Source: an uncultured Burkholderiaceae bacterium
GTDB taxonomy: Bacteria; Pseudomonadota; Gammaproteobacteria; Burkholderiales; Burkholderiaceae_F
DNA length: 64,000 bases
NCBI GenBank assembly: GCA_944390675.1
Contig: CALXQR010000008.1
Location: 19,661-83,660 of the forward strand
Reading direction: 5' to 3'
Shown piece after piece: positions 36,661-45,978 of this stretch. The position numbers and the translations under genes are program-made. The notes under the pieces are model-generated. The model had not been told where the DNA came from, made no database searches, and saw only the letters and a program-made list of their open reading frames with translations. Positions within the stretch are counted from its first letter, which is position 1; each line of letters starts with the position of its first letter.

Positions 36661-37286
36661 GGACGGTCTCCTAAGCGGTCAAGATAACGTTGCACTAAGC
36701 CTTGAGCAGAAATGAGCTGAGTGTTTTCAGAATCTGCCTTTAAAGCTCGGGCAATGTCTTTTTGGATGTGCTCTAAGGCATAGCGAAGCGTCACGTCGCC
36801 CCGGGCTTCAAAGAGACGAGAAGCCTTTTCGCAGGCGGTGCGGCAAACCGGCATCACAAGTACACGGGGTACATCGCTGATGTCGTGACGATTAAAGAGA
36901 ACAGGATCGATTTGAACCGTGGCGCCAGCCTCTCTTAAAAATTCAAAATCGCGCATATGCCGGGCAACGAGTCCCTTGCCATAGCGCTCTAAGGTTGTTT
37001 TCGGTTTCTCATCTGGCTTGTTTGTGATTTCAGTACCCACGCCTCGGAAGGTAAGAGGGAGTTCTGCATCCCTCGCGTCTTCAGCAAGTCTTATTAATGA
37101 AGCTTTGGGCATCGAAAGTGATACCGCAATCGCAACGGCCACCTGTTCTTCTTCATGAGCAGGGAGTTTTTCGACAGCCGTCTGCGCCTCTTGAACGATG
37201 TTCTGAACATCTTCCGGCGTTAAGGCAAAGACGGCTTGTGAAAAACTCAAAAGGGTTAAAGCAACACTTAAAAAGAACTTTCTCAT
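36657..37286 (-). CDS. trbC: F-type TrbC-like protein
   Basis: 209 residues with a signal peptide (ending VFA). F-type TrbC is a periplasmic pilus-assembly protein located between traU and traN, the same position as here. The LSMPKASLIRLAEDAR helix and VQIDPVLFNRHDISDVPRVL block match the family pattern. Its ends overlap the neighbours by 4 bp, so the genes are tightly coupled. Confidence 0.75.
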   Translation of the reverse strand: MRKFFLSVALTLLSFSQAVFALTPEDVQNIVQEAQTAVEKLPAHEEEQVAVAIAVSLSMPKASLIRLAEDARDAELPLTFRGVGTEITNKPDEKPKTTLERYGKGLVARHMRDFEFLREAGATVQIDPVLFNRHDISDVPRVLVMPVCRTACEKASRLFEARGDVTLRYALEHIQKDIARALKADSENTQLISAQGLVQRYLDRLGDRP

Positions 37287-38299
37287 GACCCGCCTCCTAA
37301 GTTCATACCCTGGCAGCAGTCTCGGCGTCGCCAGATTAAAAATGACGCATCTTCGCCTTTAACCGGAGGCGTCGTGCCGCCTAAAGCATCTAAAGCGGTG
37401 GTTGCACCAAAGGGGCGGCAGCAGGTGCCCTGCGTTTGGCGCGAGGGCCAAACCATCTGCGTGCGGTAGACGTCTTTACTCATTAACAGTTCCAATTGCG
37501 GTCCGCACTGACCGTCCTTGCCCCATTGGCGCCAAAGGAGGCCTTCACGGTGGAGTTTCAAGGTGAAGCGCTGGGTGAGGAGGCTGAAAGCCTGCTCGTC
37601 TGTGATATGAGCATTCACCCAGCCTGTAAGCGGAAAAAGGCTTCCGGCGCAGCCCGCGCACCAGTAAAGCATGTTAATCGGAAGGTCAACCGTTGCTGAG
37701 ACGCAGTCGAGACTGCAGGCCCCAACGGCAATAGGGTTAGAAAATAGCGTCACATCCGGGTTTAATAAGAAAGAACTCATTGAGTCATCCCACAAGGGGT
37801 CAAGTTCTGTCATGTAGGCTACGTCCCAAGGCGACGCTTCTAAACACTTGGTGTCAAAAAGGACTTCAAGGAGGTAGAGCCAAGGTGTGTGGTACCAGTG
37901 CACCTGGTAAAAACTTGTGCGGTGGCTCCGCTTTTTGGGTGAGGGCGTGCGGCCGTGAGCGGGAGCAGTAAAGCGCCCACCCATCTTGATGCCGCCAAGA
38001 GAGGGAAAGCAGAAAGGCTCTCGGACAATTTCTATCGTTCGGATGGGCTCCCAAAAGCCCAGGTTCATGCCGACCGTAATGTCCGCTTCACCGCGGCAGC
38101 TGCACATGGCATCGGCGTCGGTTGTGACATTGGGGAAACCGGAACCGCTCATCAGACTCGTGTTTTGTCCAACAATGATTGGGAAGACACATTCCCAGCA
38201 GACATCCGTCACGGGATTCGTGATCTTCCCGTAACAGGCGGCAAGACAGTATTGCGTATTACAAAAAAGAAGAATCAGAAGGAAAAGCGCTTTTTTCAT
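37283..38299 (-). CDS. traU: F-type pilus assembly protein TraU
   Basis: 338 residues (F TraU 330). Signal peptide ending CLAA; the mature protein is Cys-rich (CYG, CWEC, CSC, CSLDC, CAGC, CC near the end), as expected for periplasmic TraU, which is needed for DNA transfer and pilus assembly. GMNLGFWEPIRTIEIVREPFCFPSLGG is strongly TraU-like. Overlaps traW and trbC by 4 bp. Confidence 0.92.
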   Translation of the reverse strand: MKKALFLLILLFCNTQYCLAACYGKITNPVTDVCWECVFPIIVGQNTSLMSGSGFPNVTTDADAMCSCRGEADITVGMNLGFWEPIRTIEIVREPFCFPSLGGIKMGGRFTAPAHGRTPSPKKRSHRTSFYQVHWYHTPWLYLLEVLFDTKCLEASPWDVAYMTELDPLWDDSMSSFLLNPDVTLFSNPIAVGACSLDCVSATVDLPINMLYWCAGCAGSLFPLTGWVNAHITDEQAFSLLTQRFTLKLHREGLLWRQWGKDGQCGPQLELLMSKDVYRTQMVWPSRQTQGTCCRPFGATTALDALGGTTPPVKGEDASFLIWRRRDCCQGMNLGGGS

Positions 38300-38874
38300 T
38301 TGAAGCCCTTTTCTTTCATCAGGCGCGAAGCAGGTGCCTGTGTGACGGTAATGCCGGTAGCGTCCATTTGAACAAAAGCGGGGAGCGCTTCAATTTTGAG
38401 GCGCCGGATAAGAGCGCCCGACTGATCAAACCACACGCGTTTTTCTAAAACCTTTTGCGTTTTTTCAACGGAGCCGGAGACCAGAATCACCCGGCGGATG
38501 GCGGAGTTTCCTTGAGTAAAGATTCCGGCTAATTCAACCTGCTCTGTGCGGTTGGCGTCAATGAAAAGCCACTCGCGTTGATAGTCCGGTCCGATAAAGG
38601 CCTTTACCTCGGGGTTTGAGTCAAATCGATGGCGCTTTGTTTCGGGAGCGGCGGGCAGGCTGATGCCTTGTGGGTTTTTCGCCCAATTCTCTAACCGATT
38701 TCTGTTTTGATTGATACGAGAGTTCGCTCTCTGCAACTCTTCCCTCGCATGCTCTTTTAAGAGTGTTAAAAGATCCGGCTCAATCACCGGGTACACCGGT
38801 CCCAGAGCAAGGCTCGAGGCCCAAGCGACATGTAGAGACAAAAAGAGAGGTAAGAGAAGAAGATCGTTTTTCAC
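38296..38874 (-). CDS. traW: F-type pilus assembly protein TraW
   Basis: 192 residues (F TraW about 210) with a signal peptide (VAWA). Periplasmic. LGPVYPVIEPDLLTLLK near the N-terminus and the RVWFDQSGALIRRLK-type C-terminal region match TraW, which works with TraU and TrbC in the F-type core. Four-base overlap with traU. Confidence 0.87.
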   Translation of the reverse strand: MKNDLLLLPLFLSLHVAWASSLALGPVYPVIEPDLLTLLKEHAREELQRANSRINQNRNRLENWAKNPQGISLPAAPETKRHRFDSNPEVKAFIGPDYQREWLFIDANRTEQVELAGIFTQGNSAIRRVILVSGSVEKTQKVLEKRVWFDQSGALIRRLKIEALPAFVQMDATGITVTQAPASRLMKEKGFK

Positions 38875-38885
38875 CGGAGTCCTCT

Positions 38886-39392
38886 CTACCAGAGGGAATA
38901 CGCGCGCCCGCGCACCGAAGAAAATGGAATGAGGCCGGGTTTCGCGTAGCGGCTGTCAAAACTGTCGGTGTGGTCGCCTGCGGCAAAAAAGTGAAGCTTG
39001 GGAATAACGCCGTCACTGATGTGCGTCAGCGGCTCACCGGTTCGGGAGAGGGTTTTAGCAATGCCGATAGCCTCTCGGTCAATAAAGACAAAGCGGTTTT
39101 CCACGTGCACGCGCTCACCCGGGACACCAGCGACCCGTTTAATGACGGTGACGCCATCGGGGATGGGCGCGGCCCCTCTCCAGGTAAAAGCGATGAGTTC
39201 GCCTTTTTCGACGCGACGGTCCTTTTTGTCAATTAAGAAAACCGTGCCCGGGAGGCTCTCTGTAAAGTTAATTGCCAATTGGTAGCGGCTTGTGAAAAGG
39301 GCAAGCGTCAAACACACGACTACCAGGACAAAGGCGTGACGTTTGACCAGAAGGAAAAGCGTTTGGGCAAGACGCAGGGCGTTCGCTTTCAT
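38886..39392 (-). CDS. TraF-type S26 signal peptidase (TrhF-like)
   Basis: 168 residues. One N-terminal membrane helix, then an S26 serine peptidase fold: NFTESLPGTVFLID holds the catalytic Ser and VIKRVAGVPGE the catalytic Lys. In conjugation systems such as RP4 and R27 these enzymes mature the pilin, and in some they also cyclise it. TraA is encoded in this cluster and would be the substrate. Located between trbI and traW as in SXT/R27-type systems. Confidence 0.8.
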   Translation of the reverse strand: MKANALRLAQTLFLLVKRHAFVLVVVCLTLALFTSRYQLAINFTESLPGTVFLIDKKDRRVEKGELIAFTWRGAAPIPDGVTVIKRVAGVPGERVHVENRFVFIDREAIGIAKTLSRTGEPLTHISDGVIPKLHFFAAGDHTDSFDSRYAKPGLIPFSSVRGRAYSLW

Positions 39393-39842
39393 TTAGAGGC
39401 GATCCTTTCTCATCGTGGGAAAGTCGCCCAAGAGATCGTTTTCGAGTTCCCGGCGAATCGCTTCGCTTTCCTCTATTGAAATGTTTAAAGCGAGAAGAAT
39501 ATCGTCCGTGAGATCGATGATGTCTTTACCTGCGACAATGGCCTTTTTATCCAAAATGATGACGTTTTCACGAACGGCAAGTGTCTTTAACACCTGATCG
39601 AGTTTTGAGGGAAAGGCTTTAGATTCTTCAAGGACGAGCGCTGTTTCGCCTTCTTTCATGCGGGTAAGCCATTTGAGTTTTTGCGCGTCCATCACGCTTT
39701 GCATGTCAGCCAACGCAAAGGTTCTTTCTTTTTGTCCGGATCCCTCCAATACAAAATGCGTGCAGCCGACGATAAGGGCAAGAGAGCCCAATGCCAACGC
39801 AAGAAGGGGAATGTGTTGTGTAAAGGGAGACTTTTTTATCAT
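39393..39842 (-). CDS. trbI: F-type TrbI-like inner-membrane protein
   Basis: 149 residues: an N-terminal membrane helix (LLALALGSLALIVG) followed by a mostly helical periplasmic domain, with VAGKDIIDLTDDI matching the F-type TrbI pattern. TrbI influences pilus retraction and length in F and lies between traC and traW there, as here. Not the unrelated VirB10-like TrbI. Confidence 0.7.
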   Translation of the reverse strand: MIKKSPFTQHIPLLALALGSLALIVGCTHFVLEGSGQKERTFALADMQSVMDAQKLKWLTRMKEGETALVLEESKAFPSKLDQVLKTLAVRENVIILDKKAIVAGKDIIDLTDDILLALNISIEESEAIRRELENDLLGDFPTMRKDRL

Positions 39843-40084
39843 TTCAAAATCGCTTTCAGTTTCTTTTGATACGTTTTGTTGTGCTGAAGGCTCACCTGAA
39901 GGTAAGGCGATTCTTTTTGCTCAAGGCGCGTTTTTCGGCGGATTTCATTTCGCTCACGCGCCGTGACTGTGGAGCGCTTCAAGGTAGGCGCCGTCGCTAA
40001 ATCTTTTTCATAGGGGTCTTTCACGGCATACCACTGGGTGCCGGGGGCGGCGAGGTTATCAATCACGAATTCTTCTTTATCCAT
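39839..40084 (-). CDS. Hypothetical 81-residue protein between traC and trbI
   Basis: Not recognised. Start at 40084, with GGAG 7 bases upstream; the traC stop lies at 40077 so the genes overlap by 8 bp. It overlaps trbI by 4 bp. Charged, mainly basic and helical (LKRSTVTARERNEIRRKTRLE), no membrane segment. Its tight overlaps on both sides suggest it is a real gene of the secretion unit. Confidence 0.6.
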   Translation of the reverse strand: MDKEEFVIDNLAAPGTQWYAVKDPYEKDLATAPTLKRSTVTARERNEIRRKTRLEQKESPYLQVSLQHNKTYQKKLKAILK

Positions 40085-42701
40085 GATGCGTCTCCTCATT
40101 CATGACTGCAGTGATCGCTTGCGTGACGGTGAAGCCTTTTGCCATATAGGCTTCAATACGCGCGACGTCGCTTGCACGGCTCGAGTACAAAAGGCGCGAG
40201 AAGGGATCAAAGCGGATTTGAAGCACCGCTGGCACAGTGTCCGGTGTCATCAAAAGGCACTCGGCGTATTCACCCGCGCGCATTTTGAGTGTTTTGATCG
40301 CATTCATTTCCCAAGCGGAAAAGGCGATCCGCTTTTGACTTTCCAAAAAGGAAATGGATTCTTCTTTTTGGCGAAGCACAAAGCGGATGTCTGCGTTTTC
40401 AAGCGCTGCGCGCGCCGTATCGTTTTGGTAGTAGTCCGCAAAGGATTGCGTAATGGTGATAAAAGAGGCGTTTTGCTTTCGCGCTCGGCGATAGCCGTTT
40501 TGAATAAAGCTCGCGGCATGTTTATGGCTTAAAAGATCCCACGCTTCATCAATCACGACCATTTTTCGGATATTTTTATCGCCTTGGGTGAGGTCCTGAG
40601 TAATTAAGAAAATGAGGCACAAAAGCACCACGCTTTGAAGTGTTTTGCGTCCCTTTAAGCCCTCAAGCTCCAAAACAATAAAGTCACGGGTGAAGTTGAC
40701 GGTGGAGGCCCCGTCAAAATAGCGTCCGTAGGCGCCCTCGCGTGAGTAGGGGGCGAGCTGAACCGCTAAGTCTTTGACGCGCTGATCGGGTTCTCCCTTG
40801 GTGTTGGGATTGACTAAGCCTGTCGCGAGACTTTCGACTAAATCGGTGACAGTGGCGGGGACGCCCCTGTCTTTTACCTTTTGAAGGCAGAAAATCACGT
40901 GTGTTTGAAGCACGCTTTGCGCAAAGTCGCTTAAGCCCTCGTTGGGAGAAGCCATCTCCGTCAGAATAGGCAAAAGAAAACCCATGTCTTCTTTGATGTC
41001 GCGCACCAATTCAAAGGGGTTGATCACAAGGTGCGAGTCCGGCGCGTACTCAATCCATTGGCCTTTTAAAAGTGTGCAGAGCTTTTTATAGGATGCCCCC
41101 ACGTCAATCACATAGGTTTTACCGCCGGTGCCGAGGTTTCCGGTAATGAGGTCATTGGTAAGCGCGCTTTTACCGGCGCCCGACGTGCCCACAATGATGC
41201 CGTTGTAGTTACCGGTGCCTGCGAAAATATCCACAGGCGTCACCTGCCCCCTGCGGCCGGTGAGAAGCAAAAGGGGAGTGAGCGCCTCTTCGCTGTCGCG
41301 GGGGCCCGTTCCCTGAAATTCAGCGATAAAAGGCGAGAGATTTGCGGCATTCGTCAGCGTCTTTGTGCTTGTGCGCTGGGCGAGTTGCAGGTCTTTAGCC
41401 AAAATCGGGCCCATGGTCATGGGCAAAGTGGTCATTAAGCTTTGCCAGTGCATGCGACTGTCTTGCGTTAAATCCAAGTGTGCGTCTTTAAACACGGCGA
41501 TTGCGGCTTCCACACATTCAGCGGCTTCCTTTTCTGGTGCGAGGAGAAGCACCTGATGCGTCATCTTGCAAAGACCGCCGTTAGCGGCATATTCCTCGGT
41601 CACAATGTCATAGTCGCGCGAGCGTTTGGCAAGGTAAGGGAGGTAACGGGCGACTTCGCTAGCGGCAATTTGTTTGGAGCGCGCGGCCATTAAATTAGCG
41701 CGGGCTTTGGTTTTTTGGTAGTCAGGAAGCGTCACGGCGCAGGTGACCAAGAATGGGCAGGGGATGTCAAGCGTTTTGCCTCCGATCATGCGGCTTGTGA
41801 GCGCCAAGGCATAGTCGCCGGGGTAGCCTGTCACCGATAAACCTGTCATCAAAACCTTATCTTCATGACGGCGGTCTGAAAAAAGAATGCCGTCTTCACG
41901 GATGGCGATTTGCGTATCGGGGTCGGTGAGTCCCTGGTTTAATGCGTCGACTCGATTTGGGCGAGCCCGGGTTTTAAGTTCCGGAGCACCTTTTTGGGGA
42001 TTCAAAAGCGTGCGAAGGGTGCGGTAAAGATCGTTCGCGGTCCACGTGTGGCTATAAAGGAATTGTGATTTAAGTAGCGCGATGTGGCGATCCCGTTCCT
42101 TTTTAGCTTTTTCAACCGCGGCGAAAAGCTCTTTGTCAGCCAATGGAATGGCAACAGCAAGCCAGGCTCGGAAGTGCCTCACTCGAAAGTGACTGCCTTT
42201 AGATAAGGGTGCCTTGAGGCCTCTTTTTAAATAGTCGACGCGTGCTAGAGCCAAGTGGTTTAAAACGGAGGCTGCCTCTTGCTTTTCTTCCGGGACTAAA
42301 ACAGCTGGCGTTCGGCTTGCCACATAAGCGTTTGCGGCCCATTCGATGTCGGGCTCGGCAAAAAGCGTCACCTGAAGACCGGTGCCTGTGGGAAGGTCGG
42401 CTGAAAAAAGTCCTGTTAATTGACGGGCCATCTCGGGCGTCGCGCCAGTCTGGGGCGTAAGTTCCAGCGTATAACCCACGGATTCAATAGAGAGGCCCTT
42501 ATCATCAAGGATCGTGAAAATACCAGGCTCGACTTCATGCCCATAAGGCATGAGAGCGCTCACTCTGTCGACCACCATCGCGCGTCCTCGATGCGTAAAG
42601 AGCGAGTCATCTTCAAAAGCAAGGTTTGAGGAAAGCTTTTGGGGGCTAAGGCGACTTTTTAAAGCATGAATGCGCTTTGAAAGGTTGAATAAGTCAGACA
42701 T
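40077..42701 (-). CDS. traC: T4SS ATPase TraC (VirB4 family)
   Basis: 874 residues (F TraC 875). Cytoplasmic membrane-associated ATPase that powers pilus assembly. Walker A GTSGAGKS at residues 505-512; IDVGASYKKL follows it, and Walker B MVVIDEAWDLL lies near residue 690. Overlaps traV by one base and the small downstream ORF by 8 bp. Confidence 0.95.
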   Translation of the reverse strand: MSDLFNLSKRIHALKSRLSPQKLSSNLAFEDDSLFTHRGRAMVVDRVSALMPYGHEVEPGIFTILDDKGLSIESVGYTLELTPQTGATPEMARQLTGLFSADLPTGTGLQVTLFAEPDIEWAANAYVASRTPAVLVPEEKQEAASVLNHLALARVDYLKRGLKAPLSKGSHFRVRHFRAWLAVAIPLADKELFAAVEKAKKERDRHIALLKSQFLYSHTWTANDLYRTLRTLLNPQKGAPELKTRARPNRVDALNQGLTDPDTQIAIREDGILFSDRRHEDKVLMTGLSVTGYPGDYALALTSRMIGGKTLDIPCPFLVTCAVTLPDYQKTKARANLMAARSKQIAASEVARYLPYLAKRSRDYDIVTEEYAANGGLCKMTHQVLLLAPEKEAAECVEAAIAVFKDAHLDLTQDSRMHWQSLMTTLPMTMGPILAKDLQLAQRTSTKTLTNAANLSPFIAEFQGTGPRDSEEALTPLLLLTGRRGQVTPVDIFAGTGNYNGIIVGTSGAGKSALTNDLITGNLGTGGKTYVIDVGASYKKLCTLLKGQWIEYAPDSHLVINPFELVRDIKEDMGFLLPILTEMASPNEGLSDFAQSVLQTHVIFCLQKVKDRGVPATVTDLVESLATGLVNPNTKGEPDQRVKDLAVQLAPYSREGAYGRYFDGASTVNFTRDFIVLELEGLKGRKTLQSVVLLCLIFLITQDLTQGDKNIRKMVVIDEAWDLLSHKHAASFIQNGYRRARKQNASFITITQSFADYYQNDTARAALENADIRFVLRQKEESISFLESQKRIAFSAWEMNAIKTLKMRAGEYAECLLMTPDTVPAVLQIRFDPFSRLLYSSRASDVARIEAYMAKGFTVTQAITAVMNEETHHG

Positions 42702-43150
42702 TACTTACTGCCTTTCAAAGGTTGAAGAACCTTATCGCGGTAATCGTCCATCGCGCGCACGTTAAGCGTTTCAGGGGCCCAGCGGGCGCCTCTGACGGTT
42801 GTGAAGATGACGTGCTCGGCGTGAAGGTCTCCGTCAGAGTCAATGTAGGGGGCGATCCACACGCGAAGAATTTCCTCCGGTGCCCGTTTGGGTGTCATCA
42901 AAGGGGTATCTAAGAGAAGTCTGTCAACGGGGGCGCCTTCGGTTGTAATCTGAACTTCAGTGACGGGTTCATTCCCGCGAGCCTCACGGTCAAGCGACTC
43001 GTGCACTTTAGAAAGTGATGCGCACCGGGGCGACAGATCAACCGAACAGCCAAAGTCTGACTGCGCGTCCTGAAGCCCGGTGATGGATCCGCATCCGGTT
43101 AAAAGAGTTGAGCAAAGAAGAATCAAAGAGACAGGTGCTAAGCGACACAT
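42701..43150 (-). CDS. traV: Outer-membrane lipoprotein TraV
   Basis: 149 residues with a lipoprotein signal: lipobox LLTGC with the modified Cys at residue 20. TraV is the outer-membrane lipoprotein that anchors the TraB/TraK ring to the outer membrane. C-terminal part EEILRVWIAPYIDSDGDLH is typical. The start overlaps the dsbC stop. Confidence 0.85.
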   Translation of the reverse strand: MCRLAPVSLILLCSTLLTGCGSITGLQDAQSDFGCSVDLSPRCASLSKVHESLDREARGNEPVTEVQITTEGAPVDRLLLDTPLMTPKRAPEEILRVWIAPYIDSDGDLHAEHVIFTTVRGARWAPETLNVRAMDDYRDKVLQPLKGSK

Positions 43151-44019
43151 TATTCTTTCTCCTTAAGCGACTTTTGAAGAGCCTCTTTTAACGCGTCCAT
43201 TTGTTTGAACTTTTCTTCAATGGCCTCGGCTGTCATGGCGCCTGTGACGCGCTCGCCATTTTCAAAAAAGAGGGTCGGCGTGCCTTTGATGGCAAGTTTC
43301 GTCATAAGTTTTTCGTTCTCAGTTAAGGGTGTCGCGCATTTGGCTTCAGTTTTTAATTTCAAGCCACGAAGCATGAAATCTTCAAAAGCTTTTGCAGGGT
43401 TCTCAGAACACAAAATGCGAGCGGAAACTTCTTTGGCATCTGGGTGAAGAGAGGTTAAAGGCGTTAAGAACGTATGAATACGCACGTTTTTAAGTTTCAC
43501 GAGCTCCGTTTCTAACTTCTTGCAAAAGGGGCAGCGGGGATCGGTGAAAACGTAAAGCGTGTGCTGAACCTCTCCTTTTTCTCGGGTAATGGCGTTTTGA
43601 AGAGGAAACTTGGTGACATCGGCCATCTGCGCCAGCGTTTTCATGGGAGCGGTGAGGTCTGTTTTCTTTTGCATGTCGTAGAAAACACCGCCGAAAATCC
43701 AGTGACGGAAATAGGCGTCTCGATTGGTTTCTGTGATTTGATCAAGGTTTTTAAGGGTTTCTTCGTTAATAAAGACGTAACTCACGCCTTCGCCCAAAAT
43801 CACTTCATAAAAACCGGCAACAGGCGTTTCTCTGGCTAAGCGGATGCGGTTTTGGGGATAGGCTTTTTGCAAAACTGTGAGCACCTTTTGGTCTTTGTTA
43901 CTTAATTGGGTTTGCGCGAAAGTTTGGGCATAGGGCTCATTTTGGCTTTGAGCGAGTACGTCAGTAATGGAAAAGTTCATGGCAAGACTCACAAATGTTG
44001 TGATAAGGAGCTTTTTCAT
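43150..44019 (-). CDS. dsbC: DsbC-type disulfide isomerase of the T4SS
   Basis: 289 residues with a signal peptide (ending VLA). N-terminal dimerisation region, then a thioredoxin domain with CPFC in TDPRCPFCKKLE and cis-Pro in KGTPTLFF. DsbC-like proteins are standard members of F/SXT-type tra clusters; likely substrates are the Cys-rich TraU and TraN. Placed between traB and traV. Confidence 0.88.
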   Translation of the reverse strand: MKKLLITTFVSLAMNFSITDVLAQSQNEPYAQTFAQTQLSNKDQKVLTVLQKAYPQNRIRLARETPVAGFYEVILGEGVSYVFINEETLKNLDQITETNRDAYFRHWIFGGVFYDMQKKTDLTAPMKTLAQMADVTKFPLQNAITREKGEVQHTLYVFTDPRCPFCKKLETELVKLKNVRIHTFLTPLTSLHPDAKEVSARILCSENPAKAFEDFMLRGLKLKTEAKCATPLTENEKLMTKLAIKGTPTLFFENGERVTGAMTAEAIEEKFKQMDALKEALQKSLKEKE

Positions 44020-44029
44020 AAATCAGTAT

Positions 44030-45184
44030 TTAAAAGAGGGATTTTTCAGTCACAATGGAAGAGCTTTGCGTGATGACGATGTCCACATCACGTCCGGCGT
44101 CCACTTCTAAGACGGGGAAAATCTTGTCGGCTAAGCGCAGGTAATAGTCCGCCACACGATCCAGGGCGTCCTGCATGCCTTCGCCCAGGCCCGCCCGCCA
44201 GGGATTGTTGACAGAAGTCGTGACGGTGCCCGCGAAATTAGTGGACGAGTCTTGCGCGGCAAGACTCACGGCTTCGCCAAGACCCGAAAGGGTGCCGACT
44301 AAAAGGGCGTTGGCAATGGCTTGACCGGAGCGCGTAACGACACGTGCTTTAAGACCGGTTTTCCCGTCTTCGCCTGCGACGTAGCCTGTGACTTTCACGT
44401 CAATCGCGCCTCGCGTTGAAGTTAAGCAACTGAGACGATCCAGACGAACAAGAACGCGTTCAGAACTTAAGTCTCCCGTGGCGTTGGCAGTCACCATGCA
44501 GCGCTTAATGTCGGATCGATAGCGATTGGGTAAAAAGGCGGGATTCTTGATTTCTAAAAGCATCGGTACGGGGTTACCGTTAGCCTGGCCCCCGGTGGGA
44601 GCTTCCACACCGTTCAACAACCGTGCTCTTGCGAAGGTCCCGGTGATTAAAAGGTCATCGGCTTTTTTCTCGCGGGTGCGGTTTTTGGAAATACCGTCTT
44701 TTTTACCGTTTTTGGTGTCGTCTATCGGTTTTGCGTCGCTCACCTTTTTAATGACAAGGCGTGGGCCCTCTTGTGAGGAACTTCGAAGGTTATTCGAAAC
44801 AGGGACGCTTTTGGAGTTTGTCGTGAAAGGAGCGTTGGCTTGAAGATGCTCAGCTTCCAAGGTGTCATAGGCTTCATCAAACCGAGTTTGACGGTTTTCT
44901 TCACGCGCGCGTTTCTTTTTGAGTTCTTCTTCGCGTTTCAATTTTGAAGAAAGCGCGGCCACTTCTTTTTCAAGTGTTGCCATCTGCGCCCCATAGGTTG
45001 TCACAAAATGCTCTTCGTTAAAAGAGTCGTTTTCAAAGTGAATGGTGGTCGCAGGGGGCGTCTTTTCTTTTTTATCCGTTTTTTCCTGCGAAATAATGGC
45101 AATGACAATGGCGAAGGTGACAAGAAGCGTCACAAGCCCGGCGAGAATCACCCATTGACGGATTTTGAGTTGCGTGTTGGTCAT
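44030..45184 (-). CDS. traB: T4SS scaffold TraB (VirB10 family)
   Basis: 384 residues. Short cytoplasmic start, one membrane helix (LAGLVTLLVTFAIVIAII), a coiled-coil segment (residues about 65-95, EKEVAALSSKLKREEELKKK) and a C-terminal VirB10-like beta-barrel domain (GTFARARLLNGVEAPTGGQA, GRDVDIVI). Spans the envelope and links inner and outer membranes. 3 bp after traK. Confidence 0.92.
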   Translation of the reverse strand: MTNTQLKIRQWVILAGLVTLLVTFAIVIAIISQEKTDKKEKTPPATTIHFENDSFNEEHFVTTYGAQMATLEKEVAALSSKLKREEELKKKRAREENRQTRFDEAYDTLEAEHLQANAPFTTNSKSVPVSNNLRSSSQEGPRLVIKKVSDAKPIDDTKNGKKDGISKNRTREKKADDLLITGTFARARLLNGVEAPTGGQANGNPVPMLLEIKNPAFLPNRYRSDIKRCMVTANATGDLSSERVLVRLDRLSCLTSTRGAIDVKVTGYVAGEDGKTGLKARVVTRSGQAIANALLVGTLSGLGEAVSLAAQDSSTNFAGTVTTSVNNPWRAGLGEGMQDALDRVADYYLRLADKIFPVLEVDAGRDVDIVITQSSSIVTEKSLF

Positions 45185-45187
45185 GGG

Positions 45188-45964
45188 TTAGTCCTCAAAA
45201 GGAGAGTACGCAGGTTTTGAGACAACGTAAACGCGGGTGGATTCACTGGGGGCGAGGTTGGCTCGGGGAATAGCAACCGCCAAGACGCCTTCGGTGTAAA
45301 AGAGTTTTTCTTCGAGCGTCACGAAAGTTTTAGAGGTGTTTTTATGAGTGAGAACCTTTCCTTCCAAAGTGTCAGAAGCCATGCTCTTTAAACAGCCTTG
45401 CCCACAGCGGTTTGTGGCATGAAAACCATCGGGCAATTCATTTCGGGCAAGGGCTCGAATGAGGCGCGTGACTTTGGTGTCAAAGTCACTTGCTGACTGA
45501 ATCGCCTCAGTGAAGACTTTTTGGGAATAGCTTTCACGTGTCTTTTTGGGAGCGGCTTCGCCCAGCACAATTTCTTGGCTCGCAATCGCTTGAGGGACAA
45601 GCGTTAAAGCGTATGTTTCCCGATCGTCTGTTGTCAGAAAAAGAGCGACATTTTGTTGCGTTCTTGGGAAAACGAAAACTTGACCGGTGACGGCGTCCGT
45701 TTGAACATCCAGTTGCGTTGCGTCATAAATGGCGTTTGTGATCTTTTTGCCTGTGACCGCAATACGATTGGGGCCTGAGTCACTGATGGGGTAGGCGGGG
45801 GCGCTTTTCGTGCGCCCTGCGGGTTTGATGACGGAATTTATGACGCCTGTGACGTCATTGGATTCAAAACCCGCCATTTTCTCAGGCGCCATGCCGGCGT
45901 GCGCCGGATAAAAGGCGCAAACGAGTCCTGTCATCACAAGAGATGAGAAAAGAGTGTGCTTCAT
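45188..45964 (-). CDS. traK: TraK, secretin-like outer-membrane ring protein
   Basis: 258 residues with a signal peptide (ending AHAG). TraK is the VirB9-equivalent of F-type systems, forming the outer ring with TraV and TraB. GQVFVFPRTQQNVALFLTTD and FVTLEEKLFYTEGVLAVAIPRA match the family. Confidence 0.88.
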   Translation of the reverse strand: MKHTLFSSLVMTGLVCAFYPAHAGMAPEKMAGFESNDVTGVINSVIKPAGRTKSAPAYPISDSGPNRIAVTGKKITNAIYDATQLDVQTDAVTGQVFVFPRTQQNVALFLTTDDRETYALTLVPQAIASQEIVLGEAAPKKTRESYSQKVFTEAIQSASDFDTKVTRLIRALARNELPDGFHATNRCGQGCLKSMASDTLEGKVLTHKNTSKTFVTLEEKLFYTEGVLAVAIPRANLAPSESTRVYVVSKPAYSPFED

Positions 45965-45978
45965 GGAAGTAAAGGAAT

